Below, piece by piece: positions 8,961 to 19,007 of a DNA stretch of 64,000 nt. The notes under the pieces were generated by a model. That model saw only the letters and a program-made list of their open reading frames with translations. It had not been told where the DNA came from and searched no databases. The stretch lies in NCBI RefSeq assembly GCF_026991495.1, contig NZ_JALXBJ010000034.1:1-64000 (forward strand), in the 5' to 3' direction. Source of the DNA: Thermococcus sp. GTDB taxonomy: Archaea; Methanobacteriota_B; Thermococci; Thermococcales; Thermococcaceae. Within the stretch, counting starts at the first letter, position 1. Every line of letters begins with the position of its first letter. The position numbers were made by a program, and so were the translations under genes.

Positions 8961-9662
8961 TCATCGCTCAAGATGGCTATCCCTTCGGGGTGAGGGGGCA
9001 GTCTCCCTCAGACTTTTCCCCACTACCCCACCGACAACCTCCAGGACCCTGTCACTGATTTCAAACAGCCTTGGGTCGTGGGAGGTCACTATCATAGGAA
9101 CCCTGCCCTTGAAGGTGGAGAGAAGGTCTATGACCACCTCGGAGTTCTCGGCGTCAAGCATCGACGTCGGCTCGTCAAGGAGGAGGAGCTCCGGTTCATC
9201 CGATAGGACCATTACGAGCTCGGCCCTTTTGAGCTCCCCTCCGCTGAGATGGTTTGGATGCTTGTTGAGCACTGCTTCAACGTTCAGCTCCCTCGCGAGC
9301 TCCCTGACCCTCTCCTCATCTACCCTCCTGCCCCTCCCCTCTGCGTAAAACATTATGTTCTCCCACACCGTGAGTTCGTTTATCATCTTCCCCTCCTGAG
9401 TCAGATAACCCGCCCGCCTTCTAATTTCGAGTCCGGTCTTCCCATCCCTCGGCTCCATTCCAAAAACCCTAACGGTTCCGTGCATAGGCTGAACGAGACC
9501 GAGGATAACCCTGAGGATCGTGGTTTTACCGCTTCCAGACGGGCCCATCACAAGGATAGTCTCCCCCTTCCCGAGGGAGAAAGTTACCCCCCTTAAAGCC
9601 AAGACGCTGCCTGTGTAGGTTTCATACTTCACAAAGACGTCTTCAAACTCAACGACACCCAC
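8961..9662 (-). CDS. ABC transporter ATP-binding protein (LolD/MacB type)
   Basis: An ABC ATPase of the LolD/MacB class (about 233 residues) paired with the FtsX-like permease just upstream. Motifs are Walker A G-P-S-G-S-G-K-T-T, Q-loop T-Q-E, signature L-S-G-G-E, Walker B L-L-L-L-D-E-P and H-loop T-S-H-D. GTG 9662 is preferred because GGGGGTG, which overlaps the permease stop, sits 6 nt before it. ATG 9677 would add five residues. It is the last gene of a four-gene leftward operon (13035-8961). Confidence 0.82.
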   Translation of the reverse strand: MGVVEFEDVFVKYETYTGSVLALRGVTFSLGKGETILVMGPSGSGKTTILRVILGLVQPMHGTVRVFGMEPRDGKTGLEIRRRAGYLTQEGKMINELTVWENIMFYAEGRGRRVDEERVRELARELNVEAVLNKHPNHLSGGELKRAELVMVLSDEPELLLLDEPTSMLDAENSEVVIDLLSTFKGRVPMIVTSHDPRLFEISDRVLEVVGGVVGKSLRETAPSPRRDSHLER

Positions 9663-9667
9663 TTTGA

Positions 9668-11728
9668 TCACCCCCATATGAGCACGTGAGGCGGTTTAAA
9701 GAGGGATTGAAGGGTCAGCCTCCCGTTTTCAACCAAGAGCTTTCCTGAAGTGTACGTGACACCGATGTACGCATCGAGGAAAACCGCCAGGACCAGAGCT
9801 ACCGCTACGGACAGAACCACTACTAAGCCGATCTTTAGAAACAGGAACTTGAGGAAGCTCCTCTGGACGGCCTTTAAATCACCTCCCCTAAGGCTTGAGT
9901 ACTCCCTCACAGAGCGGTATTTCCTCAGGGAGACTATAAAAATCAGGGAGATCGCGAGTAACCCCATGACGCCAAAGCCCCCGCTTAGCTTGTCCAGGTA
10001 GTCGGCCAAAAGACCAAGGGAGGTTACGCCATTGTACCCAACTATAGCCATGTAGTCGCTATTCCTGAGAACGGCGTTAACCACCTTGTCGAGGGATGCA
10101 ATCCTTGGAAGCATGAATATGCCCAAGGAATAAGCTGAGAAAGTTAAGACGTACGAATATCCCGCCAAGGACCTTAGGTAGTACCTCACGTCGAACATAG
10201 GCTCGAAAAGCCGTATTAGGCCACTGCATGCCCTGTGGAAGAGGTAGCCCACGAAAATCCCCATGATGGGGACAAAGGCCATGAGAAGGGAGAAAAGCAA
10301 CATTAAAGCCCCGTATCCCCTGCTGACGAGAACCAACCCGTTCACCCTCATGTAGCCGAGTAGAATGAAGGCGACGAGGAGGGCAGTTAAGGAGAGAAGG
10401 GAGCCCCTGCCCAATCTCCAAGTGCTTCCATTTCTGGCTATTAGCATGGTCAGATAGACGAGCCCGGTCACACCTACGAAAGTGAGAGGGGATGGGGAGT
10501 AGTCTGGAAGTATGGAGAGAAAGGCATACGCAACCGCTGAGGCCAATCCAGCCGCCAAGAAAATAAGGAACTCCTGAACAACTTCCAAGTTTCTCCGGAT
10601 CCCTCTAAGCTCGAGAACCTCGAGGTCATTGCGCAGGTCTCTGAACACTGTGGAGGAGGCGTACAAAACTAAGAGGAAGAAGGGGAGGTAGATAACGACA
10701 AGAAGCCCCCCATACTTTTCAAAGAATCCCACGGTTTGCGTTCCAGCTTCCTTTACTAAATCAACTATATCGGCCCGTCTTAGGGAGATGTCGAACGAAA
10801 CCGATCTGATGCCCCGATTCCGATTGATCACCCTCATCAGGTACTCCTCGTTACGCGCTGGGTCGATCCAGGTTCCGTTGAAGTACACCAAGCGGGAACC
10901 GTTGATGCCGTTCATGACGTCAACTGCAACTCCCCCTTTTCCGTATCTCTTAGTATAGAAACCGATGACATCTGCAATCAGACTGCGGGGCAGTTTTGAG
11001 GTTACGAGGCTTTCGATTATGTGGGGATCCCTGACGGGGTTTTTGATGTTGGATGCCACGTATAGGGTCACCCTAAGTCCGGAAGAGTTTAGGATGTCCT
11101 GATTTAACCATCTGAAGTATTCAGTGAGCGTTTTATTGGTAAGGGGCACCGCAACTTGAACGTACTCAACGCTGGATAGGTGGTTGAGGGGGTATTCCCT
11201 AAAAATCCCGTATGCCCTAACTAGAGAAGCGTTCCCGTCAAAGAAACGCGCTGAGACAGCTTCTGGAGTTAAGTTCCCGGATAAATTGTAGCTCAGGAGG
11301 ACAGCGTGATTCTCCGGGCGGTTAAACTTGAATCCAAACTCCTCAACATCCCCGATGTTCCTAAAGAAGTAGGCCTGAAAGTACACGGTATGGCCTTTGA
11401 TCTTAAGGGGTTTTATGTAAGTAACGGGAAGGGTCACGAGAAAACCGGCGCTTAGGTTCTCCTTATTGAGGTCTTTTTCGAGTGCGTTCATAACCTTCAC
11501 GGTCTCCCACCGCACAGCGGAAGGCGCGGTGTTTCTCCCGAATGCAAAGTCCAAGGAGTAGACGGCATGTGGGCGGTAGTGGGCAAACGTGTACTCTACG
11601 TTATCATCAACGAGGTGACCTACCTGCCCCACGATACCGAAGATCAAGAGGGAGACCGTAAAGGACATCAATATAAGAAGGAAGAAGCTCATCCTCCGAA
11701 CCATGATTTTAGTCAGGTATTTCAGCAC
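9668..11728 (-). CDS. FtsX/MacB-like ABC transporter permease
   Basis: A 686-residue membrane protein. Helix 1 (about 14-36) is followed by a ~290-residue extracytoplasmic domain rich in N-glycosylation sequons. A multi-helix bundle runs from about 335 to 520, and a final group of helices from about 570 to 665. This fits MacB/FtsX-type permeases, which move substrates or peptides in the outer leaflet by mechanotransmission rather than classic transport. It starts at GTG 11728 just after the preceding stop, with GGAGGGGG upstream. Substrate unknown. Confidence 0.72.
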   Translation of the reverse strand: MLKYLTKIMVRRMSFFLLILMSFTVSLLIFGIVGQVGHLVDDNVEYTFAHYRPHAVYSLDFAFGRNTAPSAVRWETVKVMNALEKDLNKENLSAGFLVTLPVTYIKPLKIKGHTVYFQAYFFRNIGDVEEFGFKFNRPENHAVLLSYNLSGNLTPEAVSARFFDGNASLVRAYGIFREYPLNHLSSVEYVQVAVPLTNKTLTEYFRWLNQDILNSSGLRVTLYVASNIKNPVRDPHIIESLVTSKLPRSLIADVIGFYTKRYGKGGVAVDVMNGINGSRLVYFNGTWIDPARNEEYLMRVINRNRGIRSVSFDISLRRADIVDLVKEAGTQTVGFFEKYGGLLVVIYLPFFLLVLYASSTVFRDLRNDLEVLELRGIRRNLEVVQEFLIFLAAGLASAVAYAFLSILPDYSPSPLTFVGVTGLVYLTMLIARNGSTWRLGRGSLLSLTALLVAFILLGYMRVNGLVLVSRGYGALMLLFSLLMAFVPIMGIFVGYLFHRACSGLIRLFEPMFDVRYYLRSLAGYSYVLTFSAYSLGIFMLPRIASLDKVVNAVLRNSDYMAIVGYNGVTSLGLLADYLDKLSGGFGVMGLLAISLIFIVSLRKYRSVREYSSLRGGDLKAVQRSFLKFLFLKIGLVVVLSVAVALVLAVFLDAYIGVTYTSGKLLVENGRLTLQSLFKPPHVLIWG

Positions 11729-12109
11729 TCATGCCCCCTCCTTCAAGTGGTACGCCGTTATGATCCCCGCTACGTAGAAGATGGAATACTGAACTAAGAG
11801 CCTCCACGTTATTCTCGTCTCAACGCCGTTTAAGATCCCAGTCGAGAGCAGTCTGAGCAGGGTGAAGAGGAAGGCCAACCCCGCCATGCTCTTCCTTCCA
11901 AAACCGTTTACGACGCCGAAGATGTAAAGGCCTGAAACCAAGATCTCAAGGGCTCTGAGGCTCCAGTACGTGGGAGGCAGGACGTTCAAGATAAGCCTCC
12001 TCTGGGCTGGTTCCATAAGGTACAGGTTTATGAGGGACATTAAGTCCCCTATCAGAACGAGCAGAAAGAAAATCAGGAACATCAGCTTTACCCATCTGCT
12101 CATCGCCAT
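11729..12109 (-). CDS. Small four-helix membrane protein of ABC operon (function unknown)
   Basis: A 126-residue protein with about four predicted membrane helices (near 6-28, 43-62, 68-88 and 100-122). The ATG overlaps the TGA of the preceding gene by 1 nt (TGATG), indicating translational coupling. An in-frame start further upstream would extend into the previous gene and is not supported. I do not recognise a family. Its position between a secreted protein and the permease suggests an accessory subunit of the ABC system. Confidence 0.7.
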   Translation of the reverse strand: MAMSRWVKLMFLIFFLLVLIGDLMSLINLYLMEPAQRRLILNVLPPTYWSLRALEILVSGLYIFGVVNGFGRKSMAGLAFLFTLLRLLSTGILNGVETRITWRLLVQYSIFYVAGIITAYHLKEGA

Positions 12110-13035
12110 CACCCCAGGAACTGCTCGGGCTTTACGAGCTGATACCAAGCCCAGAAAACCCTGAGGTAGTGGTCATCAACGGCAGCCTTGTCCTGTGATT
12201 CAACGTATTCCTCATGCCACAGCTCGGAAAGATAAACTATAGATGGCTTAAACAGCGCCTTAGCGTACGGGTTCTCGTTCAATTCTCCGAGGAGCGTTCT
12301 CATCAGGTTGTAACTTTTTTCAGGGTCGTACCCGTTCATGAATGAATCCAAGAGAGTGCCGTTTTGAGACGCTACGTAAACAAAATGCTGGAGGGCGAAG
12401 CGGGTTTCCACGGGCCATTCACCGCTGAACGGCGCTCCATAAGTCTTACCTACCTCTCTCTTAAGGCGCAAGCTGAGGTTTAAAAGCTTCTCATATGAGA
12501 ATTGGGGCTTGCCGTAAACCCCTAACGCCTTTTTCTTAAACGAATCGAAGTTCGTTAACCTTCCCTTAAGTATGCATATCTCACCCGTCTTGTACTGTAG
12601 CTCTTTTCCCCCGCTGGAAGCGAGGAAGGAAAGCTCAACCCTAAGGTCTCCCAAGAGAAGAACCCCCACCACACTCCCCTCAGAGACCTCACGCCTTGAG
12701 AGGTTTTTATACAGGGAGACAAGATGATTGACGCTACCCCTTAGAAGGGTGACGTTCTTAGTTAAGGTGCAGTTGTATGTCCTGTAATCCAACCTGCCCC
12801 AGAGGTACTCCCCGTAGAGGGCATCCTCCATCGAGTAGTAGGTTGAGTAGTTCCTGAGCACGCCATCAAACAGCTCCGCGTATTTGGAGGGGCTGGAAGG
12901 GTAAAGGCCGTTGGGAGGTGACCTGCCAACCCGATGGCCTGAATCAGATTTGATTCCATTGAACGTTATGTAGCCTACAGCCAGAGCTAAAAGGAAAAGG
13001 ATAAAGAGGGAAGTAGCTTTCTTCGCATCCACCAC
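12109..13035 (-). CDS. Membrane-anchored extracytoplasmic protein of ABC operon (function unknown)
   Basis: A 308-residue protein with one N-terminal membrane segment (about 8-27) and a hydrophilic remainder carrying several N-glycosylation sequons, so it is probably exported and anchored. It starts at GTG 13035, with GGAGGG 3 nt upstream; GTG 13032 is equally possible. It is the first gene of the operon with a four-helix protein, a MacB-like permease and an ATPase. I recognise no family. A role as the extracytoplasmic partner or substrate of the exporter is an inference from position only. Confidence 0.68.
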   Translation of the reverse strand: MVDAKKATSLFILFLLALAVGYITFNGIKSDSGHRVGRSPPNGLYPSSPSKYAELFDGVLRNYSTYYSMEDALYGEYLWGRLDYRTYNCTLTKNVTLLRGSVNHLVSLYKNLSRREVSEGSVVGVLLLGDLRVELSFLASSGGKELQYKTGEICILKGRLTNFDSFKKKALGVYGKPQFSYEKLLNLSLRLKREVGKTYGAPFSGEWPVETRFALQHFVYVASQNGTLLDSFMNGYDPEKSYNLMRTLLGELNENPYAKALFKPSIVYLSELWHEEYVESQDKAAVDDHYLRVFWAWYQLVKPEQFLG

Positions 13036-13344
13036 GAACCCTCCTTACGGTTTTAGTTCAACGACGACATCCACGGATCAGCTGCCGGAGGCGAGGTTTC
13101 ATGCCACCAACTACTCACCCCCAAAGCCAGGTGGGGTTATCTCTTGGAATACTTGGGTCGTTTCCAAGGATCTTCTTTGAGGGAGTATTACCTTCCAGAA
13201 ATTTAAAAATGTTTCGGCTGCAAAAAGGTTAGGCTGCCAGTTTCCCATTCACACCCCGAAGGCTGCAAAAGAAAAAGGGATAAAGAAAGTCAGGCGTGTT
13301 TGGGTTTGTCCGGCAAATACCGCGTCTTGAGGCACTATGGATTA
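13036..13344. other. Intergenic region between pyrG and the ABC exporter operon
   Basis: About 310 nt without a convincing gene. It holds a pyrimidine-rich stretch just after the pyrG stop (listed separately) and, on the minus strand, a TATA-like ATTTTTAAATTTC near 13198-13211 that could start the exporter operon about 165 nt before its first codon. No repeat, RNA fold or box C/D signature was evident by eye. Confidence 0.5.
13266..13289 (-). terminator. Pyrimidine-rich terminator after pyrG
   Basis: On the minus strand a T-rich run (TTTCTTTATCCCTTTTTCTTTT) lies about 55 nt past the pyrG stop. Intrinsic termination at T-runs is usual in Thermococcales. Confidence 0.5.
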
Positions 13345-14982
<1,638 letters not shown>

Positions 14983-14988
14983 TTAGGT

Positions 14989-15003
14989 GCTTAAAAACTT
15001 TGA
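14989..15003 (-). promoter_or_regulatory. TATA box for pyrG
   Basis: On the minus strand AAAGTTTTTAAGCAC lies about 50 nt upstream of the pyrG ATG, which is preceded by TGGAGGT. Confidence 0.55.
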
Positions 15004-15075
15004 GCCGCATCCGGCGGTGGGCAAGCGATGGGCAAAGGCTGAATCGGCCGTCCAAAAAGTATCAGGGGCCTTTAG

Positions 15076-15459
15076 TTATGGCCCTTTCGTGACCTCAACG
15101 CCCTCCCCTCTGTCCTCCCCTAACTCCCTTATCTCGTAGACCTTGAGGGGAACCCTCTTCAGGGCCTTGCCGACGACGGCCTTCGCTATCCTCTCCGCGT
15201 GCTCAACGCTCTGGGCGTTGAAGACCTTTAGTGTGAGGTACATCCCGACCAAACCGACGGAGCCTATGACGAAGGCGCTCTCGAAGTGAGCCCCGCAGAC
15301 GGGGCACTGGGAGTAGCCGATCTCAACCCGAACGAAGTCGAGGTTCTCCTTGTTCAGCGCCTTCGTTACCTTGCTCACGGCAACGTTTATGGCGTCCTCC
15401 CGCGTCTCAACATCCCTGACTATAATCGGAGTCTCCAAAACGACGACGTAGTCCCCCAT
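15076..15459 (-). CDS. UPF0212 (DUF555) family protein
   Basis: A 127-residue archaeal protein of the UPF0212 family, conserved in Euryarchaeota and of unknown function. It begins G-D-Y-V-V-V-L-E and carries a C-P-V-C pair that could bind metal. An upstream in-frame start would add 30 residues lying within the neighbouring gene. ATG 15459 is preferred because GAGGTGA lies 6 nt before it. It probably forms an operon with the DUF357 gene 10 nt upstream. Confidence 0.88.
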   Translation of the reverse strand: MGDYVVVLETPIIVRDVETREDAINVAVSKVTKALNKENLDFVRVEIGYSQCPVCGAHFESAFVIGSVGLVGMYLTLKVFNAQSVEHAERIAKAVVGKALKRVPLKVYEIRELGEDRGEGVEVTKGP

Positions 15460-15469
15460 GTCCCTCACC

Positions 15470-15757
15470 TCATCCGAAGGCGAAGAGCCTCTCGTCTTCC
15501 CCCCTAAAGACGCCAAGGCGAACGCCGGCGTCGATGAAACCGTGGGCATAGTTCAAGGCGGCGAAGGCCGTGACGTAATCCCCCTTCTCGTAGTAGTACT
15601 TAGCGTCTTCGAAATAGCTCCTCGCCATCTCCAAAAAGTCCCTCGCCACCTCCATCAGGAGGCTCTTCTCGTGAACCGCCACCTCAAGGGTCTCAAGGGC
15701 TTTTCCGGTCACGGCAAAATACTTCTTCAGCTTCTCCTCACTGATCTCCCTGCCCAC
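15470..15757 (-). CDS. DUF357 family helical protein
   Basis: A 95-residue, mostly alpha-helical protein. The Y-F-E-D-A-K-Y-Y-Y-E-K-G-D-Y-V-T-A-F-A-A-L-N-Y pattern is typical of archaeal DUF357, a TPR/HEPN-like helical bundle of unknown function. It starts at GTG 15757. It is cotranscribed with UPF0212 and divergent from the HAD gene. Confidence 0.85.
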   Translation of the reverse strand: MGREISEEKLKKYFAVTGKALETLEVAVHEKSLLMEVARDFLEMARSYFEDAKYYYEKGDYVTAFAALNYAHGFIDAGVRLGVFRGEDERLFAFG

Positions 15758-15785
15758 CGGTCTCGCCTCGGTGATGGTTGAGTCC

Positions 15786-15823
15786 CGGTTTTATAAACCT
15801 TGCCTCGACACAGTTAAATACCC
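15786..15823. promoter_or_regulatory. Divergent promoter between DUF357 and HAD genes
   Basis: On the minus strand AGGTTTATAAAAC (near 15788-15800) serves DUF357. On the plus strand CAGTTAAATACC (near 15811-15823) lies about 33 nt before the HAD ATG. The two boxes are only about 15 nt apart. Confidence 0.5.
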
Positions 15824-15849
15824 AGCGAACAATCATCAAGGGGGGAGCC

Positions 15850-16572
15850 ATGATAAGGGCCGTGTTTTTCGACCTGGACGATACCCTGATAGACACGAGC
15901 AAGCTCGCCGAGAACGCCAGGAAGAACGCCATAGAGAACATGATAAGGCATGGTCTCCCGGTTGACTTCGGGATAGCCTACCACGAGCTCCTTGAGCTCA
16001 TAAACGAGTACGGCAGCAACTTTCCCCACCACTTCGACTACCTGCTGAGGCGCCTCGACCTCCCATACGAGCCAAAATGGGTGGCGGCGGGCGTTATAGG
16101 ATACCACAACACAAAAATAGCCTACTTGAAGACGGTCAAAGGCGTCAGAAGGACCCTCCTGCGGCTCAAAGAGATGGGACTCCAGCTCGGCGTGATCACC
16201 GACGGCGACCCGGTTAAGCAGTGGGAGAAGATCCTCAGAACTGGGATAGACGACTACTTCGAGGCGGTTCTCATATCGGACTCCGTGGGCGTTAAGAAGC
16301 CCCACAGGAAGATATTCGAGAAGGCCCTTGAGATGTTCGATCTGAAGCCCCACGAGGCCGCGGTTGTAGGGGACAGGCTTTACTCGGACGTCTACGGCGC
16401 GAAGAGGGTCGGCATGACGGCCATCTGGTTCAAGTACGGCAAGTACGCCAACAGGGAGCTGGACTACTTGGAGTACGCCGACTTCACGGTGAGGGATCTT
16501 GAGGAGGTCGTCGAGATAATCCGGGGGCTCAACAGTGAGGAAGGTTCAGATAAGGAAGTTCCTGCTCATTGA
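15850..16572 (+). CDS. HAD superfamily phosphatase (TIGR02253-type)
   Basis: A 240-residue haloacid-dehalogenase-like hydrolase. Motif I is F-F-D-L-D-D-T (nucleophile Asp8 and acid Asp10 region), motif II the T-D-G of V-I-T-D-G-D, motif III the Lys of V-K-K-P, and motif [12 protein letters not shown] cap domain of about 60 residues follows motif I. The start ATG has GGGGGAG 5 nt upstream; a 24-residue N-terminal extension is open but unsupported. The substrate is probably a small phosphate ester. The 3' end overlaps the ASCH gene by 38 nt. Confidence 0.87.
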   Translation: MIRAVFFDLDDTLIDTSKLAENARKNAIENMIRHGLPVDFGIAYHELLELINEYGSNFPHHFDYLLRRLDLPYEPKWVAAGVIGYHNTKIAYLKTVKGVRRTLLRLKEMGLQLGVITDGDPVKQWEKILRTGIDDYFEAVLISDSVGVKKPHRKIFEKALEMFDLKPHEAAVVGDRLYSDVYGAKRVGMTAIWFKYGKYANRELDYLEYADFTVRDLEEVVEIIRGLNSEEGSDKEVPAH

Positions 16573-17110
16573 CGGCTCCTACAAGGCGAGGATTCTGAGG
16601 GGGGAGAAGACCACCACAATACGCTACGGGGACTACGAGGCCAGGCCCGGGAGTGATGTCTACCTCGTCGTGACGCCGAGCGACACGGCAGTTGCGAAGC
16701 TCAGGATAACCGGCGTTGAAAAGAAGAGGGTTAGGGAGCTCACGAACGAGGATGCGAGGCTCGACGGCTTTTCAAACGTTAAGGAGCTGCTCAGGGAGCT
16801 TTCGAGGATATACGGGGAGCTCCACGGGGACGACGAAGTTACGGTCATAAGCTTTGAGGTTATAAAACGCTTTGAGGAGGGGATACCGCTCAAGTGGCTC
16901 AAGGCCCTCAACTACCGCGAACCGGCCGAGATAGCGCGCCTCTATTTAGAAAACAAGGAAAAACTCAACCTCAACCGCGAGACGGACTTCATAATGCGGC
17001 GCGTGTACAACGAGGGGCTTGGGAAAGCCGTGAGAACCTTCGGGCCAAAGAGGATCCAGAACGCGCTTCTCAAGGCTTACCACGCGCTCTACACCGAGGG
17101 GCTGATTTAG
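16535..17110 (+). CDS. ASCH domain protein
   Basis: A 191-residue protein whose first ~110 residues form an ASCH (PUA-like) domain. The [10 protein letters not shown] sequence near 23-32 is the characteristic motif. Such domains bind RNA or modified nucleosides, and some hydrolyse modified bases. The rest is helical. It starts at GTG 16535 inside the 3' end of the HAD gene, so the two are coupled. The precise role is unknown. Confidence 0.8.
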   Translation: MRKVQIRKFLLIDGSYKARILRGEKTTTIRYGDYEARPGSDVYLVVTPSDTAVAKLRITGVEKKRVRELTNEDARLDGFSNVKELLRELSRIYGELHGDDEVTVISFEVIKRFEEGIPLKWLKALNYREPAEIARLYLENKEKLNLNRETDFIMRRVYNEGLGKAVRTFGPKRIQNALLKAYHALYTEGLI

Positions 17111-17144
17111 AAAAGCTTTTAATCTGATCCTCGTTCTAAGCCCC

Positions 17145-17786
17145 ATGAAACCAAGGGAGGGAATTTTCTGGACTCTCACGGGTTTCCTCGCGCTCCTGCT
17201 CACGGCGCAGGTGCTAAACCTCCTTGCCGGCATCAATGAGTCGGTCGATTCAAGTCTGCCCAAGGGCGGCCTTTTCACCTCCCTTCTCACGGGTACTGTC
17301 GGGATTGCAACGGTTCTCTATTTGGGGGCCTTCTTCTTCCTTGATGTTGTGAAAAGCGGAAGGCTCAGCAGGTTTACCCTCAACCTTACCGTCGCCTTTG
17401 TTCTCTCAACGCTAATCGTTGCCCTCCTCAAGGCCTTAACAGACTTTCCGAGGCCGGAAGAGGCTCCAGTCGGCTGGGGCTTTCTTGAGCGCATTGGAAA
17501 TGTGAGCTACTTCTCCTTTCCCTCCGGTCACACCGCGAGGGCGTCGCTCTTCGCCTACTTCCTCTCAAAACGCTGGAAAAAGCTCTGGCCTCTCTGGTGG
17601 AGCTGGGCCCTCGCCATAGCCCTGACGAGGCTCCTCCTCCACGTTCACTGGTTCAGCGACGTTCTCTTCGCCCTCCTCCTCGGGCCGTGGGTCGGTTTGC
17701 TGGTCGAGCTCACCGAGGGGCTGTGGCTCCCGGGGTACAGGGAAACCATCAGGAGATTGGGACTGGGGGTGCTGGACGTTGAATGA
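17145..17786 (+). CDS. PAP2-family membrane phosphatase
   Basis: A 213-residue integral membrane phosphatase with about six helices. The three PAP2 active-site motifs are present: K-A-L-T-D-F-P-R-P, F-P-S-G-H, and R-x4-H-x3-D within L-T-R-L-L-L-H-V-H-W-F-S-D. Typical substrates are polyprenyl pyrophosphates or phosphatidate. A TATA-like TTTTAATC is about 25 nt before the ATG, so the mRNA may be almost leaderless. The next gene overlaps it by 8 nt. Confidence 0.85.
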   Translation: MKPREGIFWTLTGFLALLLTAQVLNLLAGINESVDSSLPKGGLFTSLLTGTVGIATVLYLGAFFFLDVVKSGRLSRFTLNLTVAFVLSTLIVALLKALTDFPRPEEAPVGWGFLERIGNVSYFSFPSGHTARASLFAYFLSKRWKKLWPLWWSWALAIALTRLLLHVHWFSDVLFALLLGPWVGLLVELTEGLWLPGYRETIRRLGLGVLDVE

Positions 17787-18240
17787 GTTCCTTCAGATCT
17801 TCCTTCTCTCCCTCATTCCAACCTTTGAGGGGCGCTACGCGATAGTCTACGGGATAGGGAGGGGCTACTCCCTCTGGGGGACGCTCTTGTCGGCTTCCCT
17901 CGGTGTTCTCCTGCTCTCCCTCACTCTCCCCCCGCTGCTCCCCTACATAGACAGGCTGATGCTCTGGCTCGAAGGCACTTCCTTGGGAAAGATGGCCCGG
18001 CTCTACCTAACCTACGTTGAGAGAGTGAGGAGAAAAGCCCACCATTACGTCGAGAAGTGGGGCTTCTGGGGCCTCTTGATATTCGTTGCGGTACCGCTTC
18101 CCGGGACGGGGGTGTGGACGGGCTCCCTCGCGGCCTACCTCCTCGGGGTAGAGAAGAGACAGGTTGTCCCGGCCTTACTCCTCGGCGGGCTGCTTAGCAT
18201 GGCCATAACACTCGGACCGGCGCTCGGCCTGAGAATGTGA
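17779..18240 (+). CDS. Small multidrug export-family (COG2426) membrane protein
   Basis: A 153-residue membrane protein with about four helices. It contains the S-L-I-P-T-F-E-G-R-Y-A-I segment near the N terminus and the F-V-A-V-P-L-P-G-T-G-V-W-T-G-S segment, both hallmarks of the Sm_multidrug_ex/COG2426 family. The start is TTG 17779, inside the end of the PAP2 gene. The family name reflects annotation history rather than a demonstrated substrate. Confidence 0.82.
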   Translation: MNEFLQIFLLSLIPTFEGRYAIVYGIGRGYSLWGTLLSASLGVLLLSLTLPPLLPYIDRLMLWLEGTSLGKMARLYLTYVERVRRKAHHYVEKWGFWGLLIFVAVPLPGTGVWTGSLAAYLLGVEKRQVVPALLLGGLLSMAITLGPALGLRM

Positions 18241-18250
18241 AAAAAGAAGG
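18241..18250 (-). terminator. T-run terminator for the secreted papain-like gene
   Basis: On the minus strand CTTCTTTTTT directly follows the stop of the gene at 18253-18840. It lies within 12 nt of the convergent gene's stop. Confidence 0.5.
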
Positions 18251-18252
18251 GA

Positions 18253-18840
18253 TCAGGCCGAGTCGTAGTATATCACGTAGGTGTCGTCATCGTCGTATAT
18301 CTCCTGCGGGGCGACGCCCCATAGGTACTTCCAGCTGAAACCGGGGTGAGCGTCGATGTCAGGCCCTCCAGCGGCCATGTAGGAGGCCCAGACGAGCTCT
18401 GAGCAGTAGTACTTGTCCCCATAGACGTGCTTGGTCCACCACTCCCAGTCGTACGGCTTCCCGAGCTGCTGGAGAGCGAAGCTGATGGCACCTTCCCTAA
18501 CGGCATCGGTGGTTCTAACGCGGAGAACCGCGACGGCATCGTACCTCTTGAGGAAGTCGCTCAGGTAGACGAGCCTTACCTCACTCGGGTTGTCCCACGC
18601 CTCGACAACGACCCAGTCCTTGGCGTTTGAGTCGTAGTAGACTATCATCCCCGTGTGCGTCCAGTAGCCGGGTATGAAGAGGTCGCTTATTGGGTTGTGC
18701 CCTATGACTATGTCCCCGGGCTGTATCCCAGTTGGGTATGGGTGGTAGTAGCTGTTGCCTCCAAGGCTAAAGGCTCCCGCCGGGGTCACGAGGACGGCAA
18801 AAACGGTCAAAACCGCCAGTATTCCGAGCACCTTCTTCAT
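18253..18840 (-). CDS. Secreted YiiX-like permuted papain-fold protein
   Basis: A 195-residue protein with a cleavable signal peptide: a K-K start, a hydrophobic core at 5-20, and probable cleavage after A-G-A at 23. The mature part resembles the YiiX/NlpC-P60-like permuted papain fold. G-D-I-V-I-G-H leads in, the catalytic His is probably in W-T-H-T-G (His62), and the Cys is in Y-C-S-E-L-V (Cys146). Such enzymes act as amidases or peptidases on cell-surface polymers or lipids; the archaeal target is unknown. The start has GGAGGTG upstream. Confidence 0.82.
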   Translation of the reverse strand: MKKVLGILAVLTVFAVLVTPAGAFSLGGNSYYHPYPTGIQPGDIVIGHNPISDLFIPGYWTHTGMIVYYDSNAKDWVVVEAWDNPSEVRLVYLSDFLKRYDAVAVLRVRTTDAVREGAISFALQQLGKPYDWEWWTKHVYGDKYYCSELVWASYMAAGGPDIDAHPGFSWKYLWGVAPQEIYDDDDTYVIYYDSA

Positions 18841-18883
18841 TTAAGGCACCTCCGAGAGTTGTTAGATATATATGGGCACGGGA

Positions 18884-18899
18884 GATTAATAAAGTTTTT
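18884..18899 (-). promoter_or_regulatory. TATA-like element upstream of the secreted papain-like gene
   Basis: On the minus strand AAAACTTTATTAATC lies about 50 nt upstream of the ATG. A TATATAT stretch nearer the gene (around 18866-18872) is a second possibility. Confidence 0.4.
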
Positions 18900-18963
18900 T
18901 GTTTCTCACTGTGAACCTTAGATGTACTTTTGGGTACTTTGCTGCACATAGCGTTATGGGTGA

Positions 18964-18980
18964 AAAAAGGTTAAAAAAGT
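18964..18980 (+). promoter_or_regulatory. TATA/BRE promoter for the molybdopterin oxidoreductase
   Basis: AAAAAAGGTTAAAAAAG lies about 30-40 nt upstream of the ATG at 19008. The start is preceded by CTTAGGG. Confidence 0.45.
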
Positions 18981-19007
18981 TTGAGGGCACCACCTTAGGG
19001 TCGAAAT

